Made by a program: the position numbers and the translations under genes. From the IMG/VR virus record IMGVR_UViG_3300042296_000383, positions 1 to 64,000 of that record: a DNA stretch of 64,000 bases. One strand, 5' to 3'. The notes below the pieces were generated by a model. The model made no database searches, was not told the origin of the DNA, and saw only the letters and a list, made by a program, of their open reading frames with translations. Shown piece after piece: positions 50,725 to 58,875 of the stretch. The first letter of the stretch is position 1, and each line of letters starts with the position of its first letter. The DNA comes from a virus.

Positions 50725-53115
50725 TTAATCGTACATCTCGATGACGTCCGAGAAGTCTGTGGTGGTGTTGTCCTTCCTTATCATGTCAGGGTACGCGCTC
50801 TCCGCACCAAGCAGCGCCATGCCACAAGCCGCGAACAAGTCGAGGTCGGTCATGTCGCTGAAGCTCTGTGCACTCTCGATCTCCTCTAAGAGTTCAAGGT
50901 GACGGGCGCGGTGCCCCACGTTCTTCACGTAGTCGCCGAACTTGGCGAATATCTTTTCCTGGACGTTGGTGCCTGTCCGCACCCCAGGTATAGGGTCGAT
51001 CTTCCCTGTGGTCGGGTCGATCATGTGCATGAGGTAACCCTCTGCGTGGTGGTCACGGAAGTATTTGATCACGTGCGACACGTTACGCTCGGTGTTAACC
51101 ATCGAACCAAAGTACACGGCAGCGAGGAGCATGTCGTCGCAGTACTCGTCGGTGGTGTCCACCCTGTTGCTGTATGTCATAACAAAGTCTCCGGTCACGT
51201 GCTCGATCGGGTTCTTGTCCTGCCCGTCCACGAGCGGGTCGTTCTTCATGTACATGCCGCCACCTCCGTTAGACTTCTTCTTCCCGCTGACGTCCTTGGT
51301 GTCATAGCTGAACGGGTCACAACCCAGTATGTAACGGCCGATAATGTCGGGGTTAGGTCTGTAGGTCTGCGCGCGGTCGTCGTATATAAACCTGTTGGTG
51401 GTCTCGGGTATAGGGCGCAGGCTTATAACCCACCTGCCCGGTTTTGCTGGGGTGGCGTCGACCATCCTCACCGTACTCCACGGCCCGTCCACCCACTCCA
51501 AATTAACCTCCTTGGTAAGCTTGTCGCCGAACTTGTGGGCGCTGATCCTGTTCTTGAGGATCGACATGTCCCAGTAGTTAGACCGGTTAGCCCTACGGCC
51601 AGCCTCTCGTAACGTCCACGGGTTGTTCCTTATCTCGTTGTTCAGCGAGTTCCAGTCCTTCATCTCCTCGTAAAAAGATCTTGTCTTCTTGAGCGTGGAC
51701 TTGGCCCCGTCCTCCTTCATCACACCCTCAAGGTTGACGAACGGGGCGTCGGGGTCTTCTATGATAGACTCGCCGTAGCGGTCGACATACCCGTCGTACC
51801 CGTCGTATGCAGGGATGAACAGGGTAACCATGCCCGATGCTGTGATTCCGTTGTCGTTTCTTTTGTGTGAGTATGACTTCACGCACAGCTCAAAGTACTC
51901 CCTACCACCGCCACTCTCGAACTCTCCGAAGGTTGATGTGTACAGGGCAAAGCCGTGTATGTTCTGTCCCTGCGCGAGCGAGTTCTTTATCGTGTCGGTG
52001 AACTCGTGGAAGACGTTCCCGTTCACCTTCTTTCCGGACTCGTCGTTCAGGTAAGCGTGCAGCTTGTTACCGTCGAACGCCTTGTTGGCCGACGATCGTG
52101 GACGTATCCACCCGCCGTGCTCCACGGTGTCCCCGGAGAAGTTTACGCTTGAACGCTTTGTGAACACCAGCGCGTTAGTGTCTGCCGTCGACGCGCAAGG
52201 TTTAAGGAACCACGGGTAGTGTCGCCACGAGGCGAGCACCTTCTTCTGGTACACGTCCTCTATGGCCGTGTCCTCCGTGAGCGCCTGTATCGCAAACGTG
52301 CCGAGCGAGTTATCCGTCGCTATCCTCATGCCCACGTGCGCGCCCATGAACGTGGCGCCGACACGTCGACGTTTAGGGAACACCACGCCGAACACGGTGC
52401 GATAGCCCATGTCCACGTAGTAGCCCTCGTCGTCAATGAAGTAGGAATCTATAGCCTCTGACCGTACAAACTGTGCGGCTGTCGACTTGTTGTTGAAGTA
52501 TTTCTGGCGGACGTTGTTGTTCTTCCTGTAAGTCAAGACGTACTTGAACTTTGCCCAAGTCGTCGTGTAGGCCCAGCGGAAGAACAGGAATATCCTGCGG
52601 TCAACGTCACGGTAACCTGGGAGCCTGTCCCTGCGGTTGTCGTTATCGATCGGTGTGTAGTTGAGGTATGTGTAGTGCCAGCCGTCTATGTAAGTGGGGC
52701 GCCCCTTGATGAAGCACCAGTAACCCTGCTTGGCCCTGTTGTTAGTCATCCTGATAAAGCTGATCTCCTCCTTGTAGAAGAGAGGGTCAGACTCCACCTC
52801 GTCGAAGAAGTCTTCGGGGTACAGCTTGTCCTTTGGCTTTATGTTTCTCTTGCGCCGTACAATCTCCTCTATGCTCTTGAGCTTTGCCGGCAGCGCGAAT
52901 AGCTTGCCGTCCCTGTACAGGTCAAAGGTCTGATCCTCTGGTGCCACGCCGTACCCGTCGATCTCCTTGATGGCCTCATCCCACGGCTTGCCGAAGAATG
53001 ACTCGACCGTCGGTAGGTCCACGCGTATGGCGTTGTCTCCGCCCAGGTCAGGGTCTGACTCGTTGTACAGGATAAACTCCTGCTCTCTCTTGTACTGGTC
53101 GTGGTACTCTGACAT
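50725..53115 (-). CDS. terL: terminase large subunit
   Basis: 796 aa from ATG 53115, whose first base is the last base of the upstream TAA (TAATG). A frame extension to 53556 would overlap that gene and is not used. The N-terminal half is the packaging ATPase. A Walker-A-like site in VFPKRRRVGATFMGAHVG lies at about residue 247, unusual in having R/V instead of the standard GKS/T end. The C-terminal half carries a RuvC-like nuclease with GRYILGCDPFSYD at about 600 as its first acidic residue. Length and form resemble terminases of crAss-like phages. It drives DNA packaging and cleavage with the portal. Confidence 0.88.
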   Translation of the reverse strand: MSEYHDQYKREQEFILYNESDPDLGGDNAIRVDLPTVESFFGKPWDEAIKEIDGYGVAPEDQTFDLYRDGKLFALPAKLKSIEEIVRRKRNIKPKDKLYPEDFFDEVESDPLFYKEEISFIRMTNNRAKQGYWCFIKGRPTYIDGWHYTYLNYTPIDNDNRRDRLPGYRDVDRRIFLFFRWAYTTTWAKFKYVLTYRKNNNVRQKYFNNKSTAAQFVRSEAIDSYFIDDEGYYVDMGYRTVFGVVFPKRRRVGATFMGAHVGMRIATDNSLGTFAIQALTEDTAIEDVYQKKVLASWRHYPWFLKPCASTADTNALVFTKRSSVNFSGDTVEHGGWIRPRSSANKAFDGNKLHAYLNDESGKKVNGNVFHEFTDTIKNSLAQGQNIHGFALYTSTFGEFESGGGREYFELCVKSYSHKRNDNGITASGMVTLFIPAYDGYDGYVDRYGESIIEDPDAPFVNLEGVMKEDGAKSTLKKTRSFYEEMKDWNSLNNEIRNNPWTLREAGRRANRSNYWDMSILKNRISAHKFGDKLTKEVNLEWVDGPWSTVRMVDATPAKPGRWVISLRPIPETTNRFIYDDRAQTYRPNPDIIGRYILGCDPFSYDTKDVSGKKKSNGGGGMYMKNDPLVDGQDKNPIEHVTGDFVMTYSNRVDTTDEYCDDMLLAAVYFGSMVNTERNVSHVIKYFRDHHAEGYLMHMIDPTTGKIDPIPGVRTGTNVQEKIFAKFGDYVKNVGHRARHLELLEEIESAQSFSDMTDLDLFAACGMALLGAESAYPDMIRKDNTTTDFSDVIEMYD

Positions 53116-53840
53116 TAGCTCTTTGATTCTGGGAACACCGAGCCTGCCTTGGCAAGACTTGGGGCTACCGATTTTATATCCATCATCACGATCTCCTCGG
53201 GCCTGATACCCAGGGAGGTGTGCGCCATGAACTCGTCGACGTCTGACTCTATAATCTTTGAGGTCTCGCTGTCCATGATCCTTGTCCTTGAGTCGCTGAT
53301 CGCCTGCCTGAGAAGCTCTACCGTCTTCACCCTGTGGCTCTGCTTGAGCGGGTCCTCCGGCATCGGGGTGCCCAGAACCTCTTGCAAATCCTCCTGACTC
53401 TTGAGCATGATAGCCCAGTCGGCTGGCTGCTGTAGTGTGAGGAACGTTGACAGCTTGCGGAGTATCAGCCTGTTCTGGTTGAGCAGCAAATCCAAATACT
53501 TTGAAGGGTACTTGTTGTTCTCGTCCGTCTTCACCCCTAGCTCGTCCAGCACCCACGTCTTGCGCTTGCCTATCTGCGGGTACTTCTCTATGGCAGGGCT
53601 GTTCGCCGAGTACATCAGTATGATATACTTCATCACGAACTCGTTGTCCAGGTCGCCCAGGTCTACCGTTATAGTGCGCCTTACAGGCTTGCCCTTCTCG
53701 TCCTCCTCGGTCACGATGAACGGGTGCCTGGTGGCGTGGAATATGGGCACGGCGTTAAGGTCGGGGAAAGACTCCACGACACTCTCGGACTCGTCCAGCC
53801 TGTGGAAGGGGTACCTTATGTTTCCGTAATTCTTAGTCAT
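53115..53840 (-). CDS. protein preceding terminase, possible small terminase partner
   Basis: 241 aa. The N-terminal half is beta-containing with charged patches (TEEDEKGKPVRRTITVDLGDLDNEF). The centre is helical (LLLNQNRLILRKLSTFLTLQQPADW) and the C-terminal helices are charged (VELLRQAISDSRTRIMDSETSK). Its position directly before terL, with overlap, suggests a packaging partner such as a small terminase, but no DNA-binding motif is clear. Confidence 0.6.
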   Translation of the reverse strand: MTKNYGNIRYPFHRLDESESVVESFPDLNAVPIFHATRHPFIVTEEDEKGKPVRRTITVDLGDLDNEFVMKYIILMYSANSPAIEKYPQIGKRKTWVLDELGVKTDENNKYPSKYLDLLLNQNRLILRKLSTFLTLQQPADWAIMLKSQEDLQEVLGTPMPEDPLKQSHRVKTVELLRQAISDSRTRIMDSETSKIIESDVDEFMAHTSLGIRPEEIVMMDIKSVAPSLAKAGSVFPESKS

Positions 53841-54522
53841 GTATTGCTGTTATGTCTGCAGATCGGAAGTACACGTACTCCTCCTCCAACTTCATGTTGT
53901 ATCTGTCCTCTAGCTCCCCGACGGTACGGCCACCACCGAGCACCATCACCTGGTCGCCAGGCTCGCACCTGTTCACAAACCTTTCGTTGTTGTAGTGACC
54001 GCTGAATGACGGGGTGTGAACCACCTCGTACCTGTCCTTGACGGGGGCGCCAAGTGACGTGAAGCTGAGGTCAAGGAACGCGTGAGCTTTCGGCATGACC
54101 TTCTTGGCTATCACCCTGTCGTTGAGGGCAAGGGTGGTGTCGCTCCTTCTTCTCAATAGCAACTCCGCGTATGGTATCATGATCAGCCTGTCGCCCTCAC
54201 ACTCAAACATCGCCTCCTCCTTGCCGTTGTTTTTTAATATCTTTCCTATAGCGGACTGGCTCCACCACACCTCGTCACCGTCCTCGATCTCGTGGTCAGA
54301 CTTGAAGGAGTAGTTGAGGTAGGGGATGTCTGTCTTTGCCGACGACTTGATTACCGTCCCGTGCCTTGCGGACATCTCTGCTATTGACGTTGTTGCGATA
54401 GTCTTAATTGCAATCTCGTGCCCGGAAAGGTTGACGCTCTCCGTTGTCAGCTCGGCTATACGCACAAGCACACGGCCCTCACGCATGACCATACGATCAA
54501 GTTGTTGTCTTGTAATTTGCAT
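53833..54522 (-). CDS. tandem GroES-like domain protein, candidate chaperonin cofactor
   Basis: 229 aa from ATG 54522, immediately after a promoter box. Two halves each have a co-chaperonin-like layout: a basic start with a DRxx strand (EGRVLVRIAEL; LALNDRVIAKKV), a central glycine-containing mobile-loop-like stretch, then EIEDGDEVWWSQS or RCEPGDQVMVLGGG, and a terminal ..YFRSADITAI-type strand. Both repeat the GroES order of strands. The reading is from pattern only and needs structure prediction. Spacing from the box to ATG is four bases, so the mRNA is probably leaderless. Confidence 0.5.
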   Translation of the reverse strand: MQITRQQLDRMVMREGRVLVRIAELTTESVNLSGHEIAIKTIATTSIAEMSARHGTVIKSSAKTDIPYLNYSFKSDHEIEDGDEVWWSQSAIGKILKNNGKEEAMFECEGDRLIMIPYAELLLRRRSDTTLALNDRVIAKKVMPKAHAFLDLSFTSLGAPVKDRYEVVHTPSFSGHYNNERFVNRCEPGDQVMVLGGGRTVGELEDRYNMKLEEEYVYFRSADITAIHD

Positions 54523-54526
54523 ACGG

Positions 54527-54534
54527 CAAATATA
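54527..54534 (-). promoter_or_regulatory. -7 promoter box TATATTTG
   Basis: The minus strand reads TATATTTG-CCGT directly before ATG at 54522. This four-base spacing means the transcript starts at or next to the start codon. The box follows the terminator at 54541-54567. Confidence 0.62.
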
Positions 54535-54540
54535 TAAAAA

Positions 54541-54567
54541 AAACAAACCCCCTCACGTTAGAGGGGG
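54541..54567 (-). terminator. intrinsic terminator
   Basis: On the minus strand CCCCCTC (54561-54567) pairs with GAGGGGG (54548-54554), loop TAACGT, followed by TTTGTTTTTTTT. It ends the replication operon before the packaging genes. Confidence 0.88.
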
Positions 54568-54653
54568 CCTGTATAAACAAAACACAAAACACGTATAAGA
54601 ATGCAAGGTGTTATGAACACCTTCTGCAAAAGTACATTACTATTGCGTATACC

Positions 54654-55184
54654 TTACGTGTTTTTTAATTTCTTAATTTGTTGCTTATAATGTGAAATTC
54701 TTTCCTTTGTTTCAGGAATTGTGAAATTGAGTGGAAGGCTCGAGATGGCGTCAAGCTCGTTCAGCCTGTCCAGGCCAATCCTTGTTATCAGCCCCTCCCT
54801 GTAAGCTATAAGGTTTCCGTGCTTGTCCCTGTTACAGTACACGCACTGTCCGTGAACGTTGTGCTCGTGGTACCGAAGGTTCGGGTAGCTGCCCACGCTG
54901 TAGTAGTGACCGGCGTCGTACTTCTTTCCTAGATCCCTGCCGCAGCTTATGCACGCCAGGCCACGGTCTCTCATCCGGATGTAGGTGTTGAACACTACCT
55001 GCAACTCACGCCTCCAGTCAGAGGCTGGCTTGATCCTCTCGGACCATTCCTTTTTCTCTTTAGCCCACTCCTTACTCTTTATCTTCTTCGAGTACTCTAT
55101 TATGCATGCGGGCGACTCGCAGGTCGACTGTAGCGTGCTGAACCTTGGCTCGAACTTGTTGCCGCATACCTTACACTTTCTCAA
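54654..55184 (-). CDS. ninG: NinG-like recombination protein
   Basis: 176 aa, NinG (Rap) family. The zinc-binding N terminus RKCKVCGNKF and a second Cys pair in STCESPACIIEY precede the core (DAGHYYSVGSYPNLRYHEHNVHGQCVYCNRDKHGN), which contains the family's His/Cys pattern and a putative Holliday-junction-resolvase-like nuclease. The start is TTG at 55184, overlapping the stop of the 58-aa gene by TTGA, a strong sign of coupled translation. Lambda NinG helps RecBCD-type and Red recombination. Here it may work with the ERF annealing protein and NinB. Confidence 0.86.
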   Translation of the reverse strand: MRKCKVCGNKFEPRFSTLQSTCESPACIIEYSKKIKSKEWAKEKKEWSERIKPASDWRRELQVVFNTYIRMRDRGLACISCGRDLGKKYDAGHYYSVGSYPNLRYHEHNVHGQCVYCNRDKHGNLIAYREGLITRIGLDRLNELDAISSLPLNFTIPETKERISHYKQQIKKLKNT

Positions 55185-55357
55185 TTGATTCCTCTTTTTG
55201 AGGACAACTCGCAGTTGTCGTATCCATAAATAATCTCATAAAAAAAGAACCGTGCACCCTTCGTTCTTGGGGACTTCAAGTCCTCCACCATCACGTACCT
55301 TGACGTTCCGGGGTGGGACTCTATCCATCTCAACGAATGATGCACGGTCTTTTTCAC
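55181..55357 (-). CDS. small gene coupled to ninG, unknown
   Basis: 58 aa, GTG start at 55357. The protein reads VKKTVHHSLRWIESHPG... and ends LSSKRGIN. The stop TGA (55183-55181) overlaps the TTG start of ninG (TTGA). Amino-acid composition, a conserved-looking helix and no interruption argue for a true gene, even though no ATG is present. A dyad (CCGTGCA...TGCACGG) inside it could misleadingly look like a terminator. Function unknown. Confidence 0.6.
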   Translation of the reverse strand: MKKTVHHSLRWIESHPGTSRYVMVEDLKSPRTKGARFFFYEIIYGYDNCELSSKRGIN

Positions 55358-55385
55358 ATCACTTAATTTATTGATTTACAATAAG

Positions 55386-55718
55386 TTAAAAAGGGAGATC
55401 TTGATCATCATTACTAGCAACTTGCTGCGCTGGTCTAGCCGGCGTCGCAGGCGTACCGCCCAGAACTTCAACCTTCCATGCCGAAGCCGAGGTGAACCAT
55501 TTCCCGTTCCACTCGCGGCTCTGCACGTTTATGCTTACCTGCACGTCGTCGCCAACTCTGACGCCGTCAGCAAGGGCTACCTTCTGGTTCATCAGCTCGA
55601 GCGCTAGGTTGTCCTTGTACTGCCCGTTCTGCATCTCGATGACAAAGATCATCTTTGTTAGCTTATCAGATACCGCCTCTGGCGTCCCGATGTGTACCAC
55701 CTTTCCTTTAACTTCCAT
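55386..55718 (-). CDS. DUF3127 SSB-like protein
   Basis: 110 aa. It matches the Bacteroidetes DUF3127 pattern: a MEVKGKVVHIGTP start, a MIFVIEMQNGQYKDNLALELM strand pair, then VQVSINVQSREWNGKWFTSASAWKVEVLG. It is thought to be an OB-fold single-stranded-DNA-binding protein. The acidic C-terminal tip DDQDLPF is the hallmark of SSB tails that recruit replication partners. It is ten bases after the GroES-like gene and before the 58-aa gene and ninG. Likely role: coating single-stranded DNA in replication and ERF annealing. Confidence 0.84.
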   Translation of the reverse strand: MEVKGKVVHIGTPEAVSDKLTKMIFVIEMQNGQYKDNLALELMNQKVALADGVRVGDDVQVSINVQSREWNGKWFTSASAWKVEVLGGTPATPARPAQQVASNDDQDLPF

Positions 55719-55728
55719 GTTTTTTGTT

Positions 55729-55983
55729 TTATTGTTTATTAAATATTATGCTCGCATTTTCCTCATTAAGCATGAGGAGCACCTCGCCGTTGTATTCGAT
55801 CTCGACGAAAGACCACTTGTCAAACACCACCGTGTCCCCTGGCTTTGCCTCGGACTCCTTGCCTGCAAAGATCACCTCTCCTGTGTACGGCTTCTTCTCA
55901 AATGATTCGGGGGCAGCAATCATCGACGACTCTTGTGCGGCGCTGTCTTGCCTTACTATTATGTTGTTGCCTATAGGTATCAT
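55729..55983 (-). CDS. groES: GroES-like co-chaperonin
   Basis: 84 aa. Typical Cpn10 pattern: a start MIPIGNNIIVRQDSAA, a mobile-loop region, EKKPYTGEVIFAGKESEAKPGDTVVFDKWSFVEIEYNGEVLLMLNEENASIIFNKQ with the conserved PGD turn and final strands. Phages such as T4 (gp31) carry their own GroES replacement to fold the capsid protein in host GroEL. This gene overlaps the next by ATGA. It is shorter than bacterial GroES (about 95 aa) because the N-terminal arm is minimal. Confidence 0.84.
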   Translation of the reverse strand: MIPIGNNIIVRQDSAAQESSMIAAPESFEKKPYTGEVIFAGKESEAKPGDTVVFDKWSFVEIEYNGEVLLMLNEENASIIFNKQ

Positions 55984-56393
55984 GTTGTCAAATTTATAAT
56001 GGTGTGAACTATAAGATACAAGACAAATATAATAGACATTCTCTTATTAAAAACTGACTGGCTTGCAAAAAAACTTTCAGCCCACGAACCCTGAGTGTCT
56101 ATAAGGGTGTAAAGGTTTTCGATGATGTCTGCCTTGACTATTATCTGATCCTTTAAAATGTCAACTTTATTATGCATGCCCTTGAGTTCAAACTCGAGCG
56201 CACGTATCGTCATGTCCTGTTGCTGTGCGTACTCCGGGAGGTTCTGGATACGGTCGGCGATCTCCTCGTAGTGCTTCTTGTTTTTTTCAAGCGGGAGGTT
56301 CTTAGGCTCCCCGTCCTGCTGCTTGATCAGGGTGTACTTGACACGGAGCGGCGCGTTGCCTGCTGTGGTGTCTATGATGTCGTGATACTTCAT
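55980..56393 (-). CDS. membrane-tethered coiled-coil protein
   Basis: 137 aa. A charged N-terminal half and a coiled coil (about residues 45-110: MTIRALEFELKGMHNKVDILKDQIIVKADII) end in one C-terminal membrane segment (SIIFVLYLIVHTIINL). A tail-anchored layout places the coiled coil in the cytoplasm or periplasm. It is co-transcribed with the GroES-like gene, and its promoter box is at 56408-56415. Function unknown. Confidence 0.6.
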   Translation of the reverse strand: MKYHDIIDTTAGNAPLRVKYTLIKQQDGEPKNLPLEKNKKHYEEIADRIQNLPEYAQQQDMTIRALEFELKGMHNKVDILKDQIIVKADIIENLYTLIDTQGSWAESFFASQSVFNKRMSIIFVLYLIVHTIINLTT

Positions 56394-56407
56394 TGTCTTT
56401 TTTTTTA

Positions 56408-56415
56408 CAAACGTA
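56408..56415 (-). promoter_or_regulatory. -7 promoter box TACGTTTG
   Basis: The minus strand reads TACGTTTG, about 15 bases before ATG at 56393, with a second TTTG three bases upstream. It would drive the groES-ssb-ninG operon. Confidence 0.55.
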
Positions 56416-56432
56416 ATACAAACTTTGAGACC

Positions 56433-56975
56433 TCATGCCTCGTTAACAAAAATTGTACTTATCCCGTCGCAGGTCTTTTTTGTCACGTCAACCAAAGACT
56501 GGCAGAGCTTATGGTGTGCAAGCCTTTTACCCATCACAAGCTCTGGGACATAGCCCTCCATGCGCGTGTACTCGTAATCTGTGAGCCTGCTCATCTCGAA
56601 AGAGTTGGTGCTGAATGATGCCGTGATCACGTTCCACACGTCGTCATAGTCTATGTAGTATGACCCGTTGCCGGATATCATGTATGAACGAGACAGGAGC
56701 CTTCGCCCTACAAAGTAGCTGACCGTGACCAGCAGCTTGCTCGAGACGCCAAAGTCCGCATACCCGTCGACCTGGTCGTGCTCAACCCTCAGCTTCTTCA
56801 TAGCGTATTGCGCCTGCCTCTCGCTGTTACAGTTTTTGCACAGACAGTCGAAATCATCCTTGAACACCTTGGATATTCTGTCGGAGTAGAACGTGTCCTT
56901 CTTGCACACGACACATCTCTTCACGATATACTTAGAATGGGGGTTTATCTGATACTGCGGATCCGTCTTGCTCAT
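56433..56975 (-). CDS. zinc-finger protein of 180 aa
   Basis: 180 aa. CVVCKKD (about 21-27) and CLCKNC (about 44-49) form a Cys4 zinc-ribbon-like pair at the N terminus. The rest is mixed alpha/beta with many Tyr residues. It may be a DNA-binding accessory protein. The 5' end overlaps the primase-helicase by 44 bases, so it is translated with it. Confidence 0.65.
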   Translation of the reverse strand: MSKTDPQYQINPHSKYIVKRCVVCKKDTFYSDRISKVFKDDFDCLCKNCNSERQAQYAMKKLRVEHDQVDGYADFGVSSKLLVTVSYFVGRRLLSRSYMISGNGSYYIDYDDVWNVITASFSTNSFEMSRLTDYEYTRMEGYVPELVMGKRLAHHKLCQSLVDVTKKTCDGISTIFVNEA

Positions 56976-58875
56976 AATCTCCTGGGTAAACGTTACTTAA
57001 AAAACTGCTGTTGGGTTGGATGTTGTACTTCTCGACATCAAGTGTGACCTTCTGAGACTCGGGCTTTGGAATCTCGATAGAGGACTGCTTCGGTGTGAGA
57101 TGACGATCGATGGCGACTTGCATCTCGTCGACCCCGGCGAACAAGAACCTCCTTATCTTGAAGTCGTACTCTATCGTTATAGTGCCCTTGGTGCCCGTTA
57201 TCTTCTGCTTCTTGATCTTAAGGAATGCCACCTCTGCGGTCGGGTCTGTCGGGTCCTCCTGGTGGTTAGGCCGGTGGTACATCATTATGTTGTCCACCTT
57301 GTTGTTCCACATCGCACCCCCAGCCAAGTCGAACACTCCGGGCATCGGGTAGTTCTGGCTGCCCTCCTTCCTCATGGTCTTGGGGTGGGCTACGATGTCC
57401 ATGTAGACGTTGTTGATCTGGGCGAACCTCTGTATGTCGCTGAGGAAGGTCTCGAGGTACTTGTCGTCCCTGCCGCCGGTGCTCGAGTAGTCGTTAGCCA
57501 TCTGATTGAACGGGTCGATCACGCAGCCGTCGACGCTCTCCTTGATGATCAGCTCCAAGAACTTCTCCTTGATGTATGCAGGCGTCGGGGTTATGGACAC
57601 GGGGTCCAAGAAGAAGAAGTGCTTCGATACCCAGTCGTACGCCCACTCGTACCTTGCCCTGCTCGCGCGGGTAGGGTTTGCAATGTCGATGCTTCCGCCG
57701 AGCATCATCTCCACCAGGTCGATGTAGAACTCCTCGGCGGGGTTATCCTCCGGGGCAAATATCGCCCACTTCTCCCCGAACATTATAGAACGGAGAAGCA
57801 TGAGATACTTCGACCACAGACCCTTGCCGTAGTTTCCTATACCGGACAGCAGGGTGATCTCCTTCTTCCTGCGCTTGAAGTGCTTGTCGAGCATCGGTAT
57901 GCCCCAAGGCTTCACCGCCTCACGCCCTGAGTCGTATATCTGCATGGCGCTCTCCTTCACGTCCTCGCCGTACAGCACATCCTTGGCCTTGACGCTCGGG
58001 TCGTAGAAGTCGTCGCTCCTTGAGATCACGACCTCGTCACGTGACTTAGAATCGACTAACACCCCGTTGGTCATAGTAGCAGACCCGAAAATGTTTTGAG
58101 GCGATTTATAGGCACTCTTAATAGCTGACACACACTCCTGCTCACTGAACGATGAGTTGTTGATCGCGTAGCTTCCTACAATCAGGTACACCGCGTTGCC
58201 CTCTGGGATGCCGTACCTGCAGCACGCAGACGCCAGCTTGTAGATGTACGAGTTACGCTCCCCTGTACGGAACGCGTCGTTGCGGTTAGCCAGCCACTTG
58301 ATGATGGTCTGGTAGATCGACGTGTAGTCGGTCACCACCTCGTCGGCCTTCACCCTTGTCACGCTCACCAGCTTCGTGAACACCTCTGCCCTTTCTCGGA
58401 CAAGTATGTGCGGGTCGTAAGACTCGTAGCACACACGGCTCACGTTCACGCCCGACCGGTCGATAGACGGGAACACCTCCCTGAGCGCGTCGAAGTGCTC
58501 GCGGTGTTTGGAACCGTCGGCCACACGGACTAGCGCCTTGACGCCGTTGCCGCCCGGGCTTACCCAGCAGGCGTACACGAAGCTTGTGGAGAACACGTTA
58601 GTCTTGAACAGCTCCACGTCGTCCACGTCGTCAAAGTCTAGGACGATGTAGCCGCTGTGCTCTATCAGCCCGCTGTCCACACGCTCGCTGAACTTGCCAC
58701 TGAAGCATACACTTGGCAGGTTCTTCTTTAAATTGTTTGCACGCTCCTTGTCGATCTGGCTTCTGATCTCGTCTATGCGTGCCGCGCTCTTTCCGTTTCG
58801 TATACGCTCGATGGCAGACTCCACGGTTATGTAGTGGGGCTGCTTGTCGAATATGTTTGAGAATATTGTTATCAT
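56932..58875 (-). CDS. primase-helicase (VirE/BT4734-like primase plus DnaB-like helicase)
   Basis: 647 aa. The N-terminal 180 residues match the BT4734/VirE-type primase module found in Bacteroidetes elements: IVLDFDDVDDVELFKTNVFSTSFVYACWVSPGGNGVKALVRV, then FDALREVFPSIDRSGVNVSRVCYESYDP. The middle is a helical linker. The C-terminal half is a RecA-like helicase with ITLLSGIGNYGKGLWSKYLM (Walker A, about residues 338-352) and VDGCVIDPFNQM (Walker B-like), then a DnaB-like VAHPKTMRKE. It probably unwinds the fork and primes DNA synthesis. It overlaps the initiator by ATGA, so both are made together. Confidence 0.84.
   Translation of the reverse strand: MITIFSNIFDKQPHYITVESAIERIRNGKSAARIDEIRSQIDKERANNLKKNLPSVCFSGKFSERVDSGLIEHSGYIVLDFDDVDDVELFKTNVFSTSFVYACWVSPGGNGVKALVRVADGSKHREHFDALREVFPSIDRSGVNVSRVCYESYDPHILVRERAEVFTKLVSVTRVKADEVVTDYTSIYQTIIKWLANRNDAFRTGERNSYIYKLASACCRYGIPEGNAVYLIVGSYAINNSSFSEQECVSAIKSAYKSPQNIFGSATMTNGVLVDSKSRDEVVISRSDDFYDPSVKAKDVLYGEDVKESAMQIYDSGREAVKPWGIPMLDKHFKRRKKEITLLSGIGNYGKGLWSKYLMLLRSIMFGEKWAIFAPEDNPAEEFYIDLVEMMLGGSIDIANPTRASRARYEWAYDWVSKHFFFLDPVSITPTPAYIKEKFLELIIKESVDGCVIDPFNQMANDYSSTGGRDDKYLETFLSDIQRFAQINNVYMDIVAHPKTMRKEGSQNYPMPGVFDLAGGAMWNNKVDNIMMYHRPNHQEDPTDPTAEVAFLKIKKQKITGTKGTITIEYDFKIRRFLFAGVDEMQVAIDRHLTPKQSSIEIPKPESQKVTLDVEKYNIQPNSSFLSNVYPGDYEQDGSAVSDKPPF

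Noticed and set aside
53116-53556. Longer start for the terminase
   Set aside because: It would overlap the well-supported upstream gene for 440 bases; the TAATG junction gives a natural start.
55245-55355. CCGTGCA...TGCACGG dyad followed by T residues as a terminator
   Set aside because: The loop is about 90 nt and the interval is a coding frame coupled to ninG.
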